A DNA stretch of 64,000 nucleotides from an uncultured Ilumatobacter sp. (GCA_937919625.1 CALFRK010000028.1:29347-93346), one strand, 5' to 3'. Counted from the stretch's first letter, positions 46,244 to 57,101 are shown. Made by a program: numbers and translations. Notes: a model not told the origin generated them from the sequence alone.

Positions 46244-47166
46244 TATCCGGGGGCGACGAGTGCGGCGACCATGGCGAGTACGTCAGCCGCCGGAGGCGGC
46301 GCGAGTCGTTCGGTACGCGGTAGCCACAACTGATTCGACCAGATCGCCACCATCACCTCGGCAAAGTCCTCGCTGGGCTGGAGGCCCCATTGATCGAGAC
46401 GATGCGCCGCTTCGTCGCTCCACACCGTGGCAGGATCGATGCCGCGCAGCTCGAGATACTCCCCGCGCTCTGCATTATTGAGACGTTCGAAGTCGGCGAC
46501 GTGCCCGAACTCGTGCAGGATCGTGCGTACGAAGTCATCGACAGTACGCCCTCGGTTTCGGTAGATCGTTACCGTCTTCGTGTCGGGATCTGTGGTGCCG
46601 CCAGTACCCGCCAGTGCCCCGCCGATCGCGACGTCCCACTCGGGAAACTCAGCCGGATATCGAAGAAACTCCTGGGCGAGCGGTATCGCCTGTTCGATCT
46701 TGGCGACCACTTCTTCTGGCGAATCGGCGTCGGCAGCCAGCGTGTACACGCGACCGCAGGCGTCAGCCACGCAGACCGTGTGGGCACCCTCATCGTCGAT
46801 CCAGACCTGCAAGACGAACTGGCCCCGAGCATCGACCTCCAAGGACAACACATCAGCCGGATCGGCGTCGACCGTGACAGCGTCGGTCGGCTCGGCGCCC
46901 GTGCCCGACATTTCGGCTATCGCGTTGGCGGGGCTGAACAGGGCCTCGATCTCGATCGCCGCGAACGAAGCGGTCGTTTCGACAACAAATGCGGCCGTGG
47001 GTGGGACCGTCAGGAGTGCAGTGGATGCTGTTTCGGCGACCGTGACCGGCTGAGCCGGTAGATCGAACACCGGCTCGGCTAGCTGGCGCCCATCACCTGT
47101 GCCGCAGGCCAGCAGCAGCACGGCAGCCAACCCAAGCGAAAAAACGTTACGGGACAACCGGATCAT
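46243..47166 (-). CDS. Lipoprotein with HExxH metallopeptidase-like motif
   Basis: LGLAAVLLLACGTGDG lipobox; RTILHEFGHVADFERLNNAERGEYLE. Confidence 0.75.
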   Translation of the reverse strand: MIRLSRNVFSLGLAAVLLLACGTGDGRQLAEPVFDLPAQPVTVAETASTALLTVPPTAAFVVETTASFAAIEIEALFSPANAIAEMSGTGAEPTDAVTVDADPADVLSLEVDARGQFVLQVWIDDEGAHTVCVADACGRVYTLAADADSPEEVVAKIEQAIPLAQEFLRYPAEFPEWDVAIGGALAGTGGTTDPDTKTVTIYRNRGRTVDDFVRTILHEFGHVADFERLNNAERGEYLELRGIDPATVWSDEAAHRLDQWGLQPSEDFAEVMVAIWSNQLWLPRTERLAPPPAADVLAMVAALVAPG

Positions 47167-47770
47167 CGGATTCGGAACCGGCCTCGGCGGCGACCTTGCC
47201 GTGCAACAGCTGTAGCCGCGCCGTCACCTCGTCAGGACTGCAAAACACGAGGTCTCGGTACAGCTGAAGCTCGGACACGCTCTCACGAATGTCGTCCAGC
47301 GCGCGATGGGCCCCTTGCTTCCAGCCGCGCTGGCTGAGCACCTCTGGATACCACCGCCTGACAAGCTCCTTGATGCTGGACACGTCGACCGATCGGTAGT
47401 GCAGGTGTTCCTCGATCTCTGGCAGATAGGCCGCCAGGAATCGTCGGTCGGTGCCGATCGAGTTGCCACACAGCGGCACTGTCCGCGCCTCTGGCACGTG
47501 CTGGCGAATAAACGCCAACGTCTCGGCCCCCGCCTGGTCGAGCGAGATCGTGGAGGCTCGGATTTGATCGAGCAACCCAGAGCGGGTGTGCATGTCGACC
47601 ACGAACGGGTCCATCTTGAGCAGCATTTCCTCGGGCTGATTGACAACCAGATCGGGGCCTTCGGCAATCACCCGCAGATCATCGTCGGTAATCAGCGTCG
47701 CAATCTCCACGATCACTTCAGACGTGTGATCGAGGCCAGTCATCTCGAGATCCATCCACACCAGCATCAT
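47147..47770 (-). CDS. orn: Oligoribonuclease
   Basis: MLVWMDLEMTGLDHTSEVIVEIATLITDDDL...CGNSIGTDRRFLAAYLPEIEEHLHYRSVDVSSIKELVRRWYPEV...HRALDDIRESV. Confidence 0.95.
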   Translation of the reverse strand: MMLVWMDLEMTGLDHTSEVIVEIATLITDDDLRVIAEGPDLVVNQPEEMLLKMDPFVVDMHTRSGLLDQIRASTISLDQAGAETLAFIRQHVPEARTVPLCGNSIGTDRRFLAAYLPEIEEHLHYRSVDVSSIKELVRRWYPEVLSQRGWKQGAHRALDDIRESVSELQLYRDLVFCSPDEVTARLQLLHGKVAAEAGSESDDPVVP

Positions 47771-47795
47771 GGCGACTCTATTGCGGCGTGGGACG

Positions 47796-48413
47796 ATGGA
47801 GACAATGTCCCGCCCGACCTTCGCCGAGTTGCTCGCCATGCCGGGCGTCATGGAGGAGTGCGAGCTGCGCGGCCGGATGGGTTTTATGGCTTACCACGGA
47901 GGGAGTCTGGAGGAGGCGACCGACATCGTGGCGAGGCGGGCTGCAGCCCTGTCCGGTGCTTCGTACTATGGCGTGTTGCATCCGCCCGACTGGGACCTCC
48001 ATATCCCGTCGATTCGAGTCACCCCTGACCAATCGCCCATATTGCGCAGTTTCCTCGATCATGTCGAGATTGTGATCACCATTCACGGGTTCGGGCGGCG
48101 GCCATTGCCGACATCTGTGCTACTGGGCGGTCAGAACCGTTTACTGGCCGCTCACGTGGCCGCTCACCTGCGGGCGGTTCTGCCCGCCTACGACATCGTC
48201 GACAAGCTCGACGACATCCCTCTCGAACTGCGCGGCGTGCACGATCGCAACCCGGTCAACCTTCCGCTGCACGCAGGGGTGCAGGTCGAATTACCACCCC
48301 GGGCGCGCGGCTCGAGCCCTCTGTGGTGGGACTGGGAGAGCGGTCTGGTGCCCCACACCCAGTCATTGATCTCCGGCTTGGCGGCCGCCGCAGCATCGTT
48401 CGAGATCCCCTGA
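47796..48413 (+). CDS. Poly-gamma-glutamate hydrolase family protein
   Basis: MAYHGGSLEEATDIVARRAAALSGASYYGVLHP...HIPSIRVTPDQSPILRSFLDHVEIVITIHGFGR. Confidence 0.8.
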   Translation: METMSRPTFAELLAMPGVMEECELRGRMGFMAYHGGSLEEATDIVARRAAALSGASYYGVLHPPDWDLHIPSIRVTPDQSPILRSFLDHVEIVITIHGFGRRPLPTSVLLGGQNRLLAAHVAAHLRAVLPAYDIVDKLDDIPLELRGVHDRNPVNLPLHAGVQVELPPRARGSSPLWWDWESGLVPHTQSLISGLAAAAASFEIP

Positions 48414-48451
48414 GAACCGTCCGACCCATCGCTCTGGCGTACGGTTTCGAT

Positions 48452-51406
48452 GTGCAGGTGGATCGCGATCTCATCGGCGAGCGGATCAAACGTGAGCTGT
48501 TCGAGCGCGTGCTGCCGTTGATCGAGCGCCGGCGACGGCCGCTCATGGTCACCGCCGGGCCGACACCCGACAATCAGCAACCGTTCGCGGTCGGAAGCCA
48601 GTGGGGACCTCCATGGGGCACGACCTGGTTCACGTTCCGCGGCGAGATCCCTGAGTCGTGGCGAGGAGAACGTGTCGAGGCAGTTCTAGATCTCGGGTTT
48701 CACCCCGATGCCGCAGGCTTCCAGTGCGAGGGGCTCGTCGTCGACGAGGGCGGTCGGCCAGTTCAGGGCATCCACCCTCGCCGTACCAAGCTTCGAGTGG
48801 CCGATCGCCCCGGCCCCGTGACGATCCGGCTCGAGGCGGCCTCGAACCCGACCTTCCTCCAGTTCGCGCCGTCGCGATTGGGTTCACTCTCCACCGCCGG
48901 CGATCGCCCTCTGTACCGATTGCACCGCGCCGAGCTGGTAGTGATCGACAGCGACGCCGAGGCGTTGGCACACGACATCGACGTGCTCGCCGGGCTGATG
49001 AACGCTTTGGCACCGAGCGACCCGAGGCGCGACCGATTCCGTCACACGATCACGACCGCCCTGGGTCATCTGCCGGACGTCGTCGCCATGCGAGCCACCC
49101 TGCGGCCGCTGCTCGACACCCGGGCCGCCAGCAGTGCTCACCACATCATCGCCACCGGCCACGCCCACATCGACACCGCCTGGCTGTGGCCGATCCGCGA
49201 AGCGGTTCGCAAATGCACCCGCACATTCGCCTCGGCCGTCCGCCTCATGGACGAATACCCCGAGTACCGCTTTTCGTGCTCGCAGGCCCAGCAGTACGCA
49301 TGGATCGAGGAGCTCCACCCCGAGCTGTTCGAGAAGATCTCGACCAAGGTCGACGACGGCCAATGGATCCCGGTCGGCGGGATGTGGGTCGAGGCCGACA
49401 TGAACCTTCCGTCGGGTGAGAGCCTGGCGCGCCAGATCGTGCACGGCCAGCGCTGGTTCGAGAGCCGATTCGGGCAACGCTGCACCGAGGTCTGGATCCC
49501 CGACGTGTTCGGCTACCCGGCCAGCATGCCGCAGCTTTACGCCGCCGGAGGGATGCGCCGCTTCGTCACGCAGAAGCTGTCCTGGAACACGACAAATCGA
49601 TTCCCCCATCACACGTTCTGGTGGGAGGGCCTCGACGGCACAAGGGTCCTGACCCACTTCCCCCCGGTCGACACGTACAACGCCGAGATCACGCCCGGCG
49701 AGTGTGTGCAGTCTGTCGAACGATTCAGCGACGCCGCCTGGTCGAATTGGTCGCTGATGCCGTTCGGTCACGGCGACGGCGGCGGCGGGCCGACCCGAGA
49801 GATGCTCGAGCGGCGGCGGCGGTTGGCCGACATCGACGGCGCGCCGAACGTGTCGATCGGGTCACCAGCCGAGTTCTTCGAACACATCGAGCGCGAAGCG
49901 TTCGAGGGTGCACCCGTGCCGGTGTGGCGGGGCGAGCTGTACTTCGAAACCCACCGCGGCACGCTCACCAGCCAACTCCGCACAAAGGCCGGCAACCGCC
50001 GATGCGAACGCCTGTTGCGCGAGGTCGAGCTGTGGTCGGCCACGCTCGGGCGACATGCCGATCTCGACGACATCTGGCGTGAGGTGTTGACCCAACAGTT
50101 CCACGACATCATCCCTGGATCATCGATCGCCTGGGTTCACGCCGACGCCGAACAGGCGCACAGCGAGGTCGCCGCCGACCTCGAGCTTCGTTTGATCGAC
50201 CTTTTCGACGCCCTGGTTCCGCAGACTGCGCACCTTGCCAATGCAGCCGGCGTCGATCGCGACGAGGTGATCGAAGTCGTCGGATCGTCGCCGTTTCGCG
50301 CTCGCGTGCCGGCCAACGGAATCGCACCGCTCGTCGCAGTCGCGGCCGAAGATCGTGTCGTCGTCACCGACTCGTCGATGATCAACCATCATCTTGCAGT
50401 TCGGTGGGACAACACCGGGGCGCTGACCTCCGTGATCGACCTCGCCCGCGCCCGCGAGTTGATCCCGAGCGGCGAACGGGCGGCGACCCTCGAACTCGCC
50501 CCTGACCGGCCCGTCCGCTATGACGCCTGGGATCTAGAGGCGTGGACACCCGGGCTCGCTAAACCCCTGCTTTCCCCGAGTCACGTCGAAGTGGTCGACC
50601 ACGGCCCGCTGATCGGCCGAGTTCGAGTGCACTATTCGTTCGCGCCTTCGACGGCAACGGTCACGTACACCATGCGGGCCGGCAGCGCTCGGCTCGACAT
50701 CGGTGTCGCCTTCGACTGGCAGCACGACGAGCATCTGTTGTCGATCGCATTTCCGCTCGATGTCCGCGCCGAGACTGCCGCCTGCGACATCCAGTTCGGG
50801 CACGTGCATCGCCCGACTCACCCGTCGAACTCGTGGGATGCCGCCAAGTTCGAGGTGTGCGCCCATCGTTATGTCGATCTCAGCGAACCGGATTTTGGCG
50901 TCGCCGTGTTGAACGACGGTCGCTACGGCCACGGCCTGTTCGGCGGCCGTGTGCGGGTCAGCCTCGCCAGAGCAGCCCGCTATCCCGACCCCAACGCCGA
51001 CCGCGGCGAGCACGCCGTCAACCTGGCGCTGTTTCCACACGGCAGCGGCCTCAACGAGGTGGTCGCCGAGGCCCAACGATTCAACCATCCTCTCAAGGTG
51101 GTATCCGGGTCGGCGATCGGCGCCGCCCCTGCGCCAATCGTGAGCCTGGTCGGTGAAGGGGTCGAGATCGATGCCATCAAACCCGCCGACGACGATCCCG
51201 ACGACATCATCGTTCGCCTCCACGAATCGGTCGGCAACCGCACTCGGATCACGATCGGCAGCAACCGTCGGATCCTGGCCGCCAGCCGCTGCAACCTGCT
51301 CGAAGAACCTCAGTCAGGTCTCGAGGTCGGTGACGGAATCTGCGCACTCACAATAAGGCCGTTCGAGCTGGTGACCCTGCGCCTCACCCGACTAATCGCC
51401 CCCTAA
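48452..51406 (+). CDS. Glycoside hydrolase family 38 alpha-mannosidase
   Basis: IATGHAHIDTAWLWPIREAVRKCTRTFASAVRLMDEYPEYRFSCSQAQQYAWIEELHPELFEKI; WIPDVFGYPASMPQL. Confidence 0.95.
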   Translation: MQVDRDLIGERIKRELFERVLPLIERRRRPLMVTAGPTPDNQQPFAVGSQWGPPWGTTWFTFRGEIPESWRGERVEAVLDLGFHPDAAGFQCEGLVVDEGGRPVQGIHPRRTKLRVADRPGPVTIRLEAASNPTFLQFAPSRLGSLSTAGDRPLYRLHRAELVVIDSDAEALAHDIDVLAGLMNALAPSDPRRDRFRHTITTALGHLPDVVAMRATLRPLLDTRAASSAHHIIATGHAHIDTAWLWPIREAVRKCTRTFASAVRLMDEYPEYRFSCSQAQQYAWIEELHPELFEKISTKVDDGQWIPVGGMWVEADMNLPSGESLARQIVHGQRWFESRFGQRCTEVWIPDVFGYPASMPQLYAAGGMRRFVTQKLSWNTTNRFPHHTFWWEGLDGTRVLTHFPPVDTYNAEITPGECVQSVERFSDAAWSNWSLMPFGHGDGGGGPTREMLERRRRLADIDGAPNVSIGSPAEFFEHIEREAFEGAPVPVWRGELYFETHRGTLTSQLRTKAGNRRCERLLREVELWSATLGRHADLDDIWREVLTQQFHDIIPGSSIAWVHADAEQAHSEVAADLELRLIDLFDALVPQTAHLANAAGVDRDEVIEVVGSSPFRARVPANGIAPLVAVAAEDRVVVTDSSMINHHLAVRWDNTGALTSVIDLARARELIPSGERAATLELAPDRPVRYDAWDLEAWTPGLAKPLLSPSHVEVVDHGPLIGRVRVHYSFAPSTATVTYTMRAGSARLDIGVAFDWQHDEHLLSIAFPLDVRAETAACDIQFGHVHRPTHPSNSWDAAKFEVCAHRYVDLSEPDFGVAVLNDGRYGHGLFGGRVRVSLARAARYPDPNADRGEHAVNLALFPHGSGLNEVVAEAQRFNHPLKVVSGSAIGAAPAPIVSLVGEGVEIDAIKPADDDPDDIIVRLHESVGNRTRITIGSNRRILAASRCNLLEEPQSGLEVGDGICALTIRPFELVTLRLTRLIAP

Positions 51407-51434
51407 CCGTTACCAAAGGTGCGTTTGGCAACGG
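51407..51434. terminator. Hairpin ccgttaccaaa-ggtgcg-tttggcaacgg between convergent genes
   Basis: 11-nt arms with one mismatch. Confidence 0.5.
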
Positions 51435-51442
51435 CCTCTTGT

Positions 51443-52663
51443 TCAGGCGGTTACGCCGAGGTGGCGGAGCGCCATCTGAGCGTAGAGCTCGACGCCGACC
51501 GGCATCGCTGTTTCGTCGAAGGTCACCAGGTTGGAGTGGTTGGCCGGCGCAGTGCGGGCGTCGCGTTCGGGCGGTGTGCCGCCCAGGAACATCATCGTGC
51601 CGGGCACCTCGTTGAGCACGTACGAGAAGTCTTCTGCCCCCATGATCGGATTCGGGAACCGGCGCACGTTGTCGGCACCGAGCACCTGCTTGGCGGTGTC
51701 GAGCGTGAATTCAGCGAATTGATCATCGTTCGACGTGACCGGGTACCCGAAGATGATCTCGGGCTCGGCCGTGGCGCCGTGGGCCTCGGCGATGCTCTGT
51801 GCAACACGCTTGAGGTTGTCGTGCACCTGGGCACGGGTCGTTTCGCTGACGGTGCGGATCGTCCCCTCGATCTCGGCCAGCGGCGAGATGATGTTGTTGG
51901 TAGTGCCGGCGTGGATCCGACCGACCGTTACGACTGCGGGATCGAACACATCGATCCGTCGTGTGATCATCGTCTGCAGGGCCAGCACGATCTCGCAGGC
52001 GATCGGCACCGGGTCAACGGTGCGAAATGGTTCGCTGGCATGGCCGCCTGCACCGTGCACACGGATCAGGAAGCGGTCTGCGGAAGCCATGCAGGCACCT
52101 CCGCGAGTCGCCACCATGCCGGTCGCCAACGTCGAGGTGATATGCAGCGCAAACGCACCGGTCACGGGCGAGTCGGTGCCATCGGCCAGCGCCGGTACGT
52201 CGAGCAGGCCCTCCTCCAACATGAACTTGGCGCCGTGGTGCCCTTCCTCGCCCGGCTGGAACATGAACAACACTCGGCCGGGGATCTCGTCACGGTGCGC
52301 CGACAGCACCTTGGCAGCAGTCGACAGCATCGAAGTGTGCGTGTCGTGACCGCAAGCATGCATGCAGCCGTCGGTACGCGACGAGAAGTCGAGGCCCGTG
52401 TCCTCGTTGAGTGGCAGGGCATCCATGTCGCCGCGCAGCAACACGGTCGGACCTGGCTTGCCGCCCGTGAGTAGCGCCGAGACACCCGACGTGGTCTGGT
52501 GCAGCGTGAGATCGAGGGGAAGTCCTTCGAGCGACTCGAGCAGCAGATCACGAGTGATCGGCAACTCGTTTCCGAGTTCGGGCCGCTCGTGCAGTGAGCG
52601 TCGCAACGCCACGGTTTCGCCCTGGAGATCGAGTGATTCGTCGCGCAGCGTCTCAAGCGTCAT
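51443..52663 (-). CDS. M20-family amidohydrolase/peptidase
   Basis: LRGDMDALPLNEDTG...MHACGHDTHTSMLSTAAKVL...MFQPGEEGHHGAKFMLEEG. Confidence 0.93.
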   Translation of the reverse strand: MTLETLRDESLDLQGETVALRRSLHERPELGNELPITRDLLLESLEGLPLDLTLHQTTSGVSALLTGGKPGPTVLLRGDMDALPLNEDTGLDFSSRTDGCMHACGHDTHTSMLSTAAKVLSAHRDEIPGRVLFMFQPGEEGHHGAKFMLEEGLLDVPALADGTDSPVTGAFALHITSTLATGMVATRGGACMASADRFLIRVHGAGGHASEPFRTVDPVPIACEIVLALQTMITRRIDVFDPAVVTVGRIHAGTTNNIISPLAEIEGTIRTVSETTRAQVHDNLKRVAQSIAEAHGATAEPEIIFGYPVTSNDDQFAEFTLDTAKQVLGADNVRRFPNPIMGAEDFSYVLNEVPGTMMFLGGTPPERDARTAPANHSNLVTFDETAMPVGVELYAQMALRHLGVTA

Positions 52664-52765
52664 GGACCAATCGTAGGCCCATACGTAGGGTGCATGCCCA
52701 GCCCAAGCGTCGCGCCAAGAACGTCCGGGTGTGGCTGAACCCGTTCGCGCGTACGATCAACAACC

Positions 52766-53017
52766 GTGCAGCGAGTTGAGTTCACGATCGAACCGTTCGT
52801 CGAGGGTAAGCCAGGTTCTCACGTCACCGAACCGATCGCAGCCATCCGCGACCTCGGCGTCGAGGTCGAGGTCGGACCATTCGCAACCGGATGTTCCGTC
52901 GACGACACCCATGCGCCTGAGATCGTTGCCGCGATCGTACGAGCAGCGTTCGCCAACGGTGCCACCCACGTCAATCTCGACATCACCAACGGATCCTTCG
53001 ACCGAGGCGACACATGA
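52766..53017 (+). CDS. Thiamine-binding (MTH1187/YkoF-like) small protein
   Basis: VEFTIEPFVEGKPGSHVTEPIAAIRDLGVEVEVGPFATGCSVDD. Confidence 0.65.
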   Translation: MQRVEFTIEPFVEGKPGSHVTEPIAAIRDLGVEVEVGPFATGCSVDDTHAPEIVAAIVRAAFANGATHVNLDITNGSFDRGDT

Positions 53018-53373
53018 ACGAGCCGCACCCCTTGTTGCAGGCGGTCAAACCAGTCGTCGACGCTGTCGGCGCCACGCTCGTTCCCCCTGCCGCACAAGAG
53101 CCTTCCGACGTTCCATTAGTGTGGGACGGCAAGGTGGTCGCCGCCGTTCGGCTGCCGCCATTGCATGGAGCGCTCGACCGTTTGATCGATTCGGTCGAGA
53201 CCGAGCTCGGCGGCCCACTACCGACACTCACGCGTGAGGACAAACAACGGGCCGTCCGCCTACTCGACGAGCGCGGAGCGTTCATCCTGCGTCGCGCCGT
53301 TGAAGATGTCGCCGACGCGATGGGTGTCAGCCGCATCACGATCTACAACTATCTCAACGCCATTCACCGCTGA
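53014..53373 (+). CDS. HTH_22/YheO-like DNA-binding protein
   Basis: LTREDKQRAVRLLDERGAFILRRAVEDVADAMGVSRITIYNYLNAI. Confidence 0.7.
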   Translation: MNEPHPLLQAVKPVVDAVGATLVPPAAQEPSDVPLVWDGKVVAAVRLPPLHGALDRLIDSVETELGGPLPTLTREDKQRAVRLLDERGAFILRRAVEDVADAMGVSRITIYNYLNAIHR

Positions 53374-54086
53374 TGAGTACGGCCATGGCCGGCGGCGGCC
53401 AGTTCGAGGTCATCGGGTTCGATGCCGACGACACGTTATGGCGCAACGAAGACTCGTTCCAGGCAGCGGAGCTGATGTTCGCCGAGATCGTCGCCCCGTA
53501 CTCGCCCGAGGGCATCGCCGTGCTCGACGTGTTACACGCCACCGAAGCCGACAACATCCCAATCTCCGGCTATGGAGTCAAGGCGTTTGCCCTCTCGATG
53601 ATCCAAGCAGCCGTCACGGCAACCGGCGGACGCGTGCCGGCGTCGGTGATCGGATCGCTCGTCGACCATGCCCATCAGATGTTGATGCACCCGGTCGAGC
53701 TACTCGACGGCGTCCCAGAAACACTCTCCACCGTTGGGCAAACGAACCGTCTGGTGTTGATCACCAAGGGTGACCTCGTGCATCAGACACGCAAGGTCCG
53801 TACGTCTGGACTCGAGCACCATTTCGAACACATCAAGGTCGTGCTGGACAAGGACGTCGCCAGCTACCGAGGTGTCCTCGCCGAATGGGACATCGATCCG
53901 TCCACGTTCTTGATGGTCGGCAACTCGCTGCGCTCGGACATCCTGCCGATCGTCGAGCTCGGCGGGCACGGTGTCCACGTGCCGTATCACACCACCTGGG
54001 AGCACGAGGTCGTTCACGATCACAACGGTGGCTTCGCCGAACTCGCCCAGATCGGTGATCTACCTACCTGGCTCGCCGACAGCTGA
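53373..54086 (+). CDS. HAD-superfamily hydrolase
   Basis: VIGFDADDTLWRNEDSF...LVLITKGDLVHQTRKVRTSGLEHHFEHIKVV...FLMVGNSLRSDILPIVELGGHGVHVP. Confidence 0.9.
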   Translation: MSTAMAGGGQFEVIGFDADDTLWRNEDSFQAAELMFAEIVAPYSPEGIAVLDVLHATEADNIPISGYGVKAFALSMIQAAVTATGGRVPASVIGSLVDHAHQMLMHPVELLDGVPETLSTVGQTNRLVLITKGDLVHQTRKVRTSGLEHHFEHIKVVLDKDVASYRGVLAEWDIDPSTFLMVGNSLRSDILPIVELGGHGVHVPYHTTWEHEVVHDHNGGFAELAQIGDLPTWLADS

Positions 54087-54104
54087 CCGGCGGCGGGCGA
54101 CGCG

Positions 54105-55031
54105 TCAGAGTTTGCGCAGAGACACTTCGCTGACGCGGTGGTCACGTTGCTTGCGAATGATCAGCGAAGCACGCTCGCGGGTCGGTGCAATGTTCTCGCG
54201 TAGGTTGCGGCCATTGATGCTGGTCCAGATGTGGCGGGCCGTCGCATCGGCCTGCTCGTCGGTGAGTTCGGCGAAGTTCGTGAAATAGCTGTCGGGGTCT
54301 TGAAACACCGACTCACGAAGGGCGAAGAAGCGGGCGACGTACCACTCCTCGATATCGTCCACATCGGCATCGACATAGATCGAGAAATCGAAGTAGTCGC
54401 TGACGAACTCCACGCCCTCACGATTGACCTGCAACACGTTGAGACCCTCGACGATCACGATGTCTGGGTGCCGCACCGTCAACGACACACCGTCCAACAC
54501 GTCGTAGGCGACATGGTCGTAGACGGGCGCTGAGACCTCTTCCTGGCCACTCTTCACGGCCCGCAAGAAGCTCAGCAGCGCCCGCGTGTCATAGCTTTCC
54601 GGAAAACCCTTGCGGTCCATCAGGCCACGTTCGGTGAGCACCGCATTCGGATACAAGAATCCGTCGGTCGTGACGAGGTCGACCTGAGGATGATTCGGCC
54701 AACGCGACAGCAGCGCCTGCAGAATGCGAGCGAAGGTCGACTTGCCGACGGCCACCGATCCGGCGACGCCGATCACATATGGCACCTTGGACGCCTTCGA
54801 GCCCAGAAACGTCGACGACACGCGCTGCAGGTCCTGCACGGCGCTGACGTACAGGTTCAGCAAACGACTGAGCGGGAGATATACAGCGGTGACCTCGTGC
54901 AGGTCGATCCGGTCGTTGATGCCCTGCAACGACTCGAGGTCGGGTTGGTCGAGGGTCAGCGGCGTCGCCGCCCTGAGGGCCGCCCATTCGTCGCGGTGGA
55001 AGGTGAGATACCGGTCCAGCACGATCTGCAA
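54105..55031 (-). CDS. coaA: Type I pantothenate kinase
   Basis: [65 protein letters not shown]. Confidence 0.95.
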   Translation of the reverse strand: MQIVLDRYLTFHRDEWAALRAATPLTLDQPDLESLQGINDRIDLHEVTAVYLPLSRLLNLYVSAVQDLQRVSSTFLGSKASKVPYVIGVAGSVAVGKSTFARILQALLSRWPNHPQVDLVTTDGFLYPNAVLTERGLMDRKGFPESYDTRALLSFLRAVKSGQEEVSAPVYDHVAYDVLDGVSLTVRHPDIVIVEGLNVLQVNREGVEFVSDYFDFSIYVDADVDDIEEWYVARFFALRESVFQDPDSYFTNFAELTDEQADATARHIWTSINGRNLRENIAPTRERASLIIRKQRDHRVSEVSLRKL

Positions 55032-55045
55032 CCTATTCTCAGTCG

Positions 55046-56416
55046 GTGGCTTCTACGCAACCGACCCGCAAGATGCGCGGCGCGTGGTACACCCCACCAG
55101 AGCTGATCGAGATCGTCGTCGCCGGCCTGTTCACCAACTTTGCCCTGCCGCGTCACCGACCGATTCGGGTTCTCGACCCAGCTTGTGGCGACGGCCGCTT
55201 TCTGGTGGCGGTGGCCGATCGCTTGACCGATCTCGGGCACGAGTTCGAGCTGATCGGCTGCGATGTCGACGCCAGTGCGCTCGACCGGGTTGATGGCGCG
55301 CTGGTTCGATTGACCCACGACGATGCACTCGCCCACGATTGGGGCGGCGAGCAGTTCGACATCGTGGTTGGCAACCCTCCCTTCCTGTCCCAGATGGCCT
55401 CCGGCACGACCCGCGGTGGATCGAGCCGTCACGGAGGCGGCCCATATGCCGACGCCGCCTTCGAGTTCCTGGCGTTGGCGGTGCGACTGGTCAACGCCGA
55501 CGGCGGGCGCGTCGCGTTGGTTCTCCCCCAGTCGATCCTCGCCGCTCGCGACGGTGGACCGGTGCGACGAGCGGTCGCCGAACAGGCTGACTTGTGCTGG
55601 TCGTGGTGGGAGCCGAGCCAGCGACATTTCGATGCCAGCGTCAACGTCTGCGCGATCGTGCTGCGGCGTCCGGCGACCGGCTCTATGTCCCCTACAAGCT
55701 GGACGAGGGTCGTGACCGACCGGCTGGGGGTACCGGTGCTCGACCGCCTGGCGCTGCACACCTCAGGCACGCTGGGTGACCGCGCCGACCTGAACGCCAA
55801 CTTTCGCGACGAGTACTACGCCCTCGTCCCCGCTGTCGGCGACGACGCCACCGGTCCGCCGCTGGTCACCAGCGGACTGATCGACCCCGGCCTATGCCTA
55901 TGGGGGACAAGACCGGTTCGGTTCGCCAAAAGGTCGTTCGAGCACCCCCGAGTCGACCTGTCGAAGTTGACCGGACGGTTTCCGGCATGGGCCGCCCGCA
56001 AGCTGGTGCCAAAGGTGCTCGTCGCCAACCAGACACGAGTTATCGAGGCCGTCGCCGACCCTGAGGGAGCCTGGCTTCCCGGTGTTCCCGTCACGTCGGT
56101 GACACCGGTCGGAACGGCGGCCACGGTGACCGAGTTGGCGGCCGTACTGACGTCGCCGATCGCCTCTGCCTTGGCGTGGCACTCAGGAGGCGGCACCGGC
56201 CTCTCGACTACGTCCGTGCGCATCGGACCCGCCGGGCTAGCGGCAACTCCGTGGCCCGCCGGCGACCTGTCGGCAGCCGTCGACGCCCTCCACGCCGGCG
56301 ACATCGTCGGATGTGGGCAGGCCGTGTGTCAGGCTTACCGACGACGAGCGAGCGAGATCGACGATTTCGAGCAGCTGCTCAACTGGTGGGCCGAGCGGCT
56401 CCCCGCTGGCGCGTGA
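55046..56416 (+). CDS. N6-adenine DNA methyltransferase-like protein (orphan)
   Basis: [48 protein letters not shown] (NPPF). Confidence 0.85.
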   Translation: MASTQPTRKMRGAWYTPPELIEIVVAGLFTNFALPRHRPIRVLDPACGDGRFLVAVADRLTDLGHEFELIGCDVDASALDRVDGALVRLTHDDALAHDWGGEQFDIVVGNPPFLSQMASGTTRGGSSRHGGGPYADAAFEFLALAVRLVNADGGRVALVLPQSILAARDGGPVRRAVAEQADLCWSWWEPSQRHFDASVNVCAIVLRRPATGSMSPTSWTRVVTDRLGVPVLDRLALHTSGTLGDRADLNANFRDEYYALVPAVGDDATGPPLVTSGLIDPGLCLWGTRPVRFAKRSFEHPRVDLSKLTGRFPAWAARKLVPKVLVANQTRVIEAVADPEGAWLPGVPVTSVTPVGTAATVTELAAVLTSPIASALAWHSGGGTGLSTTSVRIGPAGLAATPWPAGDLSAAVDALHAGDIVGCGQAVCQAYRRRASEIDDFEQLLNWWAERLPAGA

Positions 56417-57047
56417 GCGAGCGCAATCCGTCGCGGACACGGTCCCAACCAGGCGATCCGGCGACCATCCACAGCAGAATCAAGCCGACCAACTCGATCA
56501 GGTGTACCGCCTCGGCCAGCGCCGAACGGTTGCCATCGATCGTGTCGAGCACCGTGCTCACAACGGTGGAGGCCAGCAGCGCCCCGACGAACGGCAGCAG
56601 ACCGAATGCTCGATGAGGACGCCAGGCGGCATACAGCAACCCGATCGCCAGCGCCAGCGCCAGCGATGATGCTCCGACATGGCGGGCGATGTGCGTCGGC
56701 GTGCCATCGAGCTCGGCAAAGACCAGCGGGCGCAAACTCTGCACGATGATCATCACTCCGCACCATGCCAGCGCGGGGCGTAGCCAGCCTCCCCGACCCA
56801 GGCGCGGCGGGCGCGAACGGGTCATCACCCGAATGACAAAGTCACGTTCGGACTCAACCGAACGGAGCCGCATGGTACGAGTCAGCGAGGCGACGACGTC
56901 AACATACGTTCGACACGGTGAACAGTCGTCGAGGTGGGAATCGAGCCGCAGCTGCTGTTCAAAACTCAACTCGTCGTCGGTTCCCGCAGAGATCATCTCC
57001 CGCGCCTCGGCACAATCTGCAGAACGGACTCCCGACGATGGCTCCAC
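56379..57047 (-). CDS. Zinc-finger anti-sigma factor (membrane)
   Basis: CAEAREMISAGTDDELSFEQQLRLDSHLDDCSPCRTYVD, HxxxCxxC-type motif, then several TM segments. Confidence 0.75.
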   Translation of the reverse strand: MEPSSGVRSADCAEAREMISAGTDDELSFEQQLRLDSHLDDCSPCRTYVDVVASLTRTMRLRSVESERDFVIRVMTRSRPPRLGRGGWLRPALAWCGVMIIVQSLRPLVFAELDGTPTHIARHVGASSLALALAIGLLYAAWRPHRAFGLLPFVGALLASTVVSTVLDTIDGNRSALAEAVHLIELVGLILLWMVAGSPGWDRVRDGLRSLTRQRGAARPTS

Positions 57048-57101
57048 GATGTGACGGTCGGCCCTAGGGAGTTTTTAGTTCCCACGGCAGACTGAGTGCC
57101 C

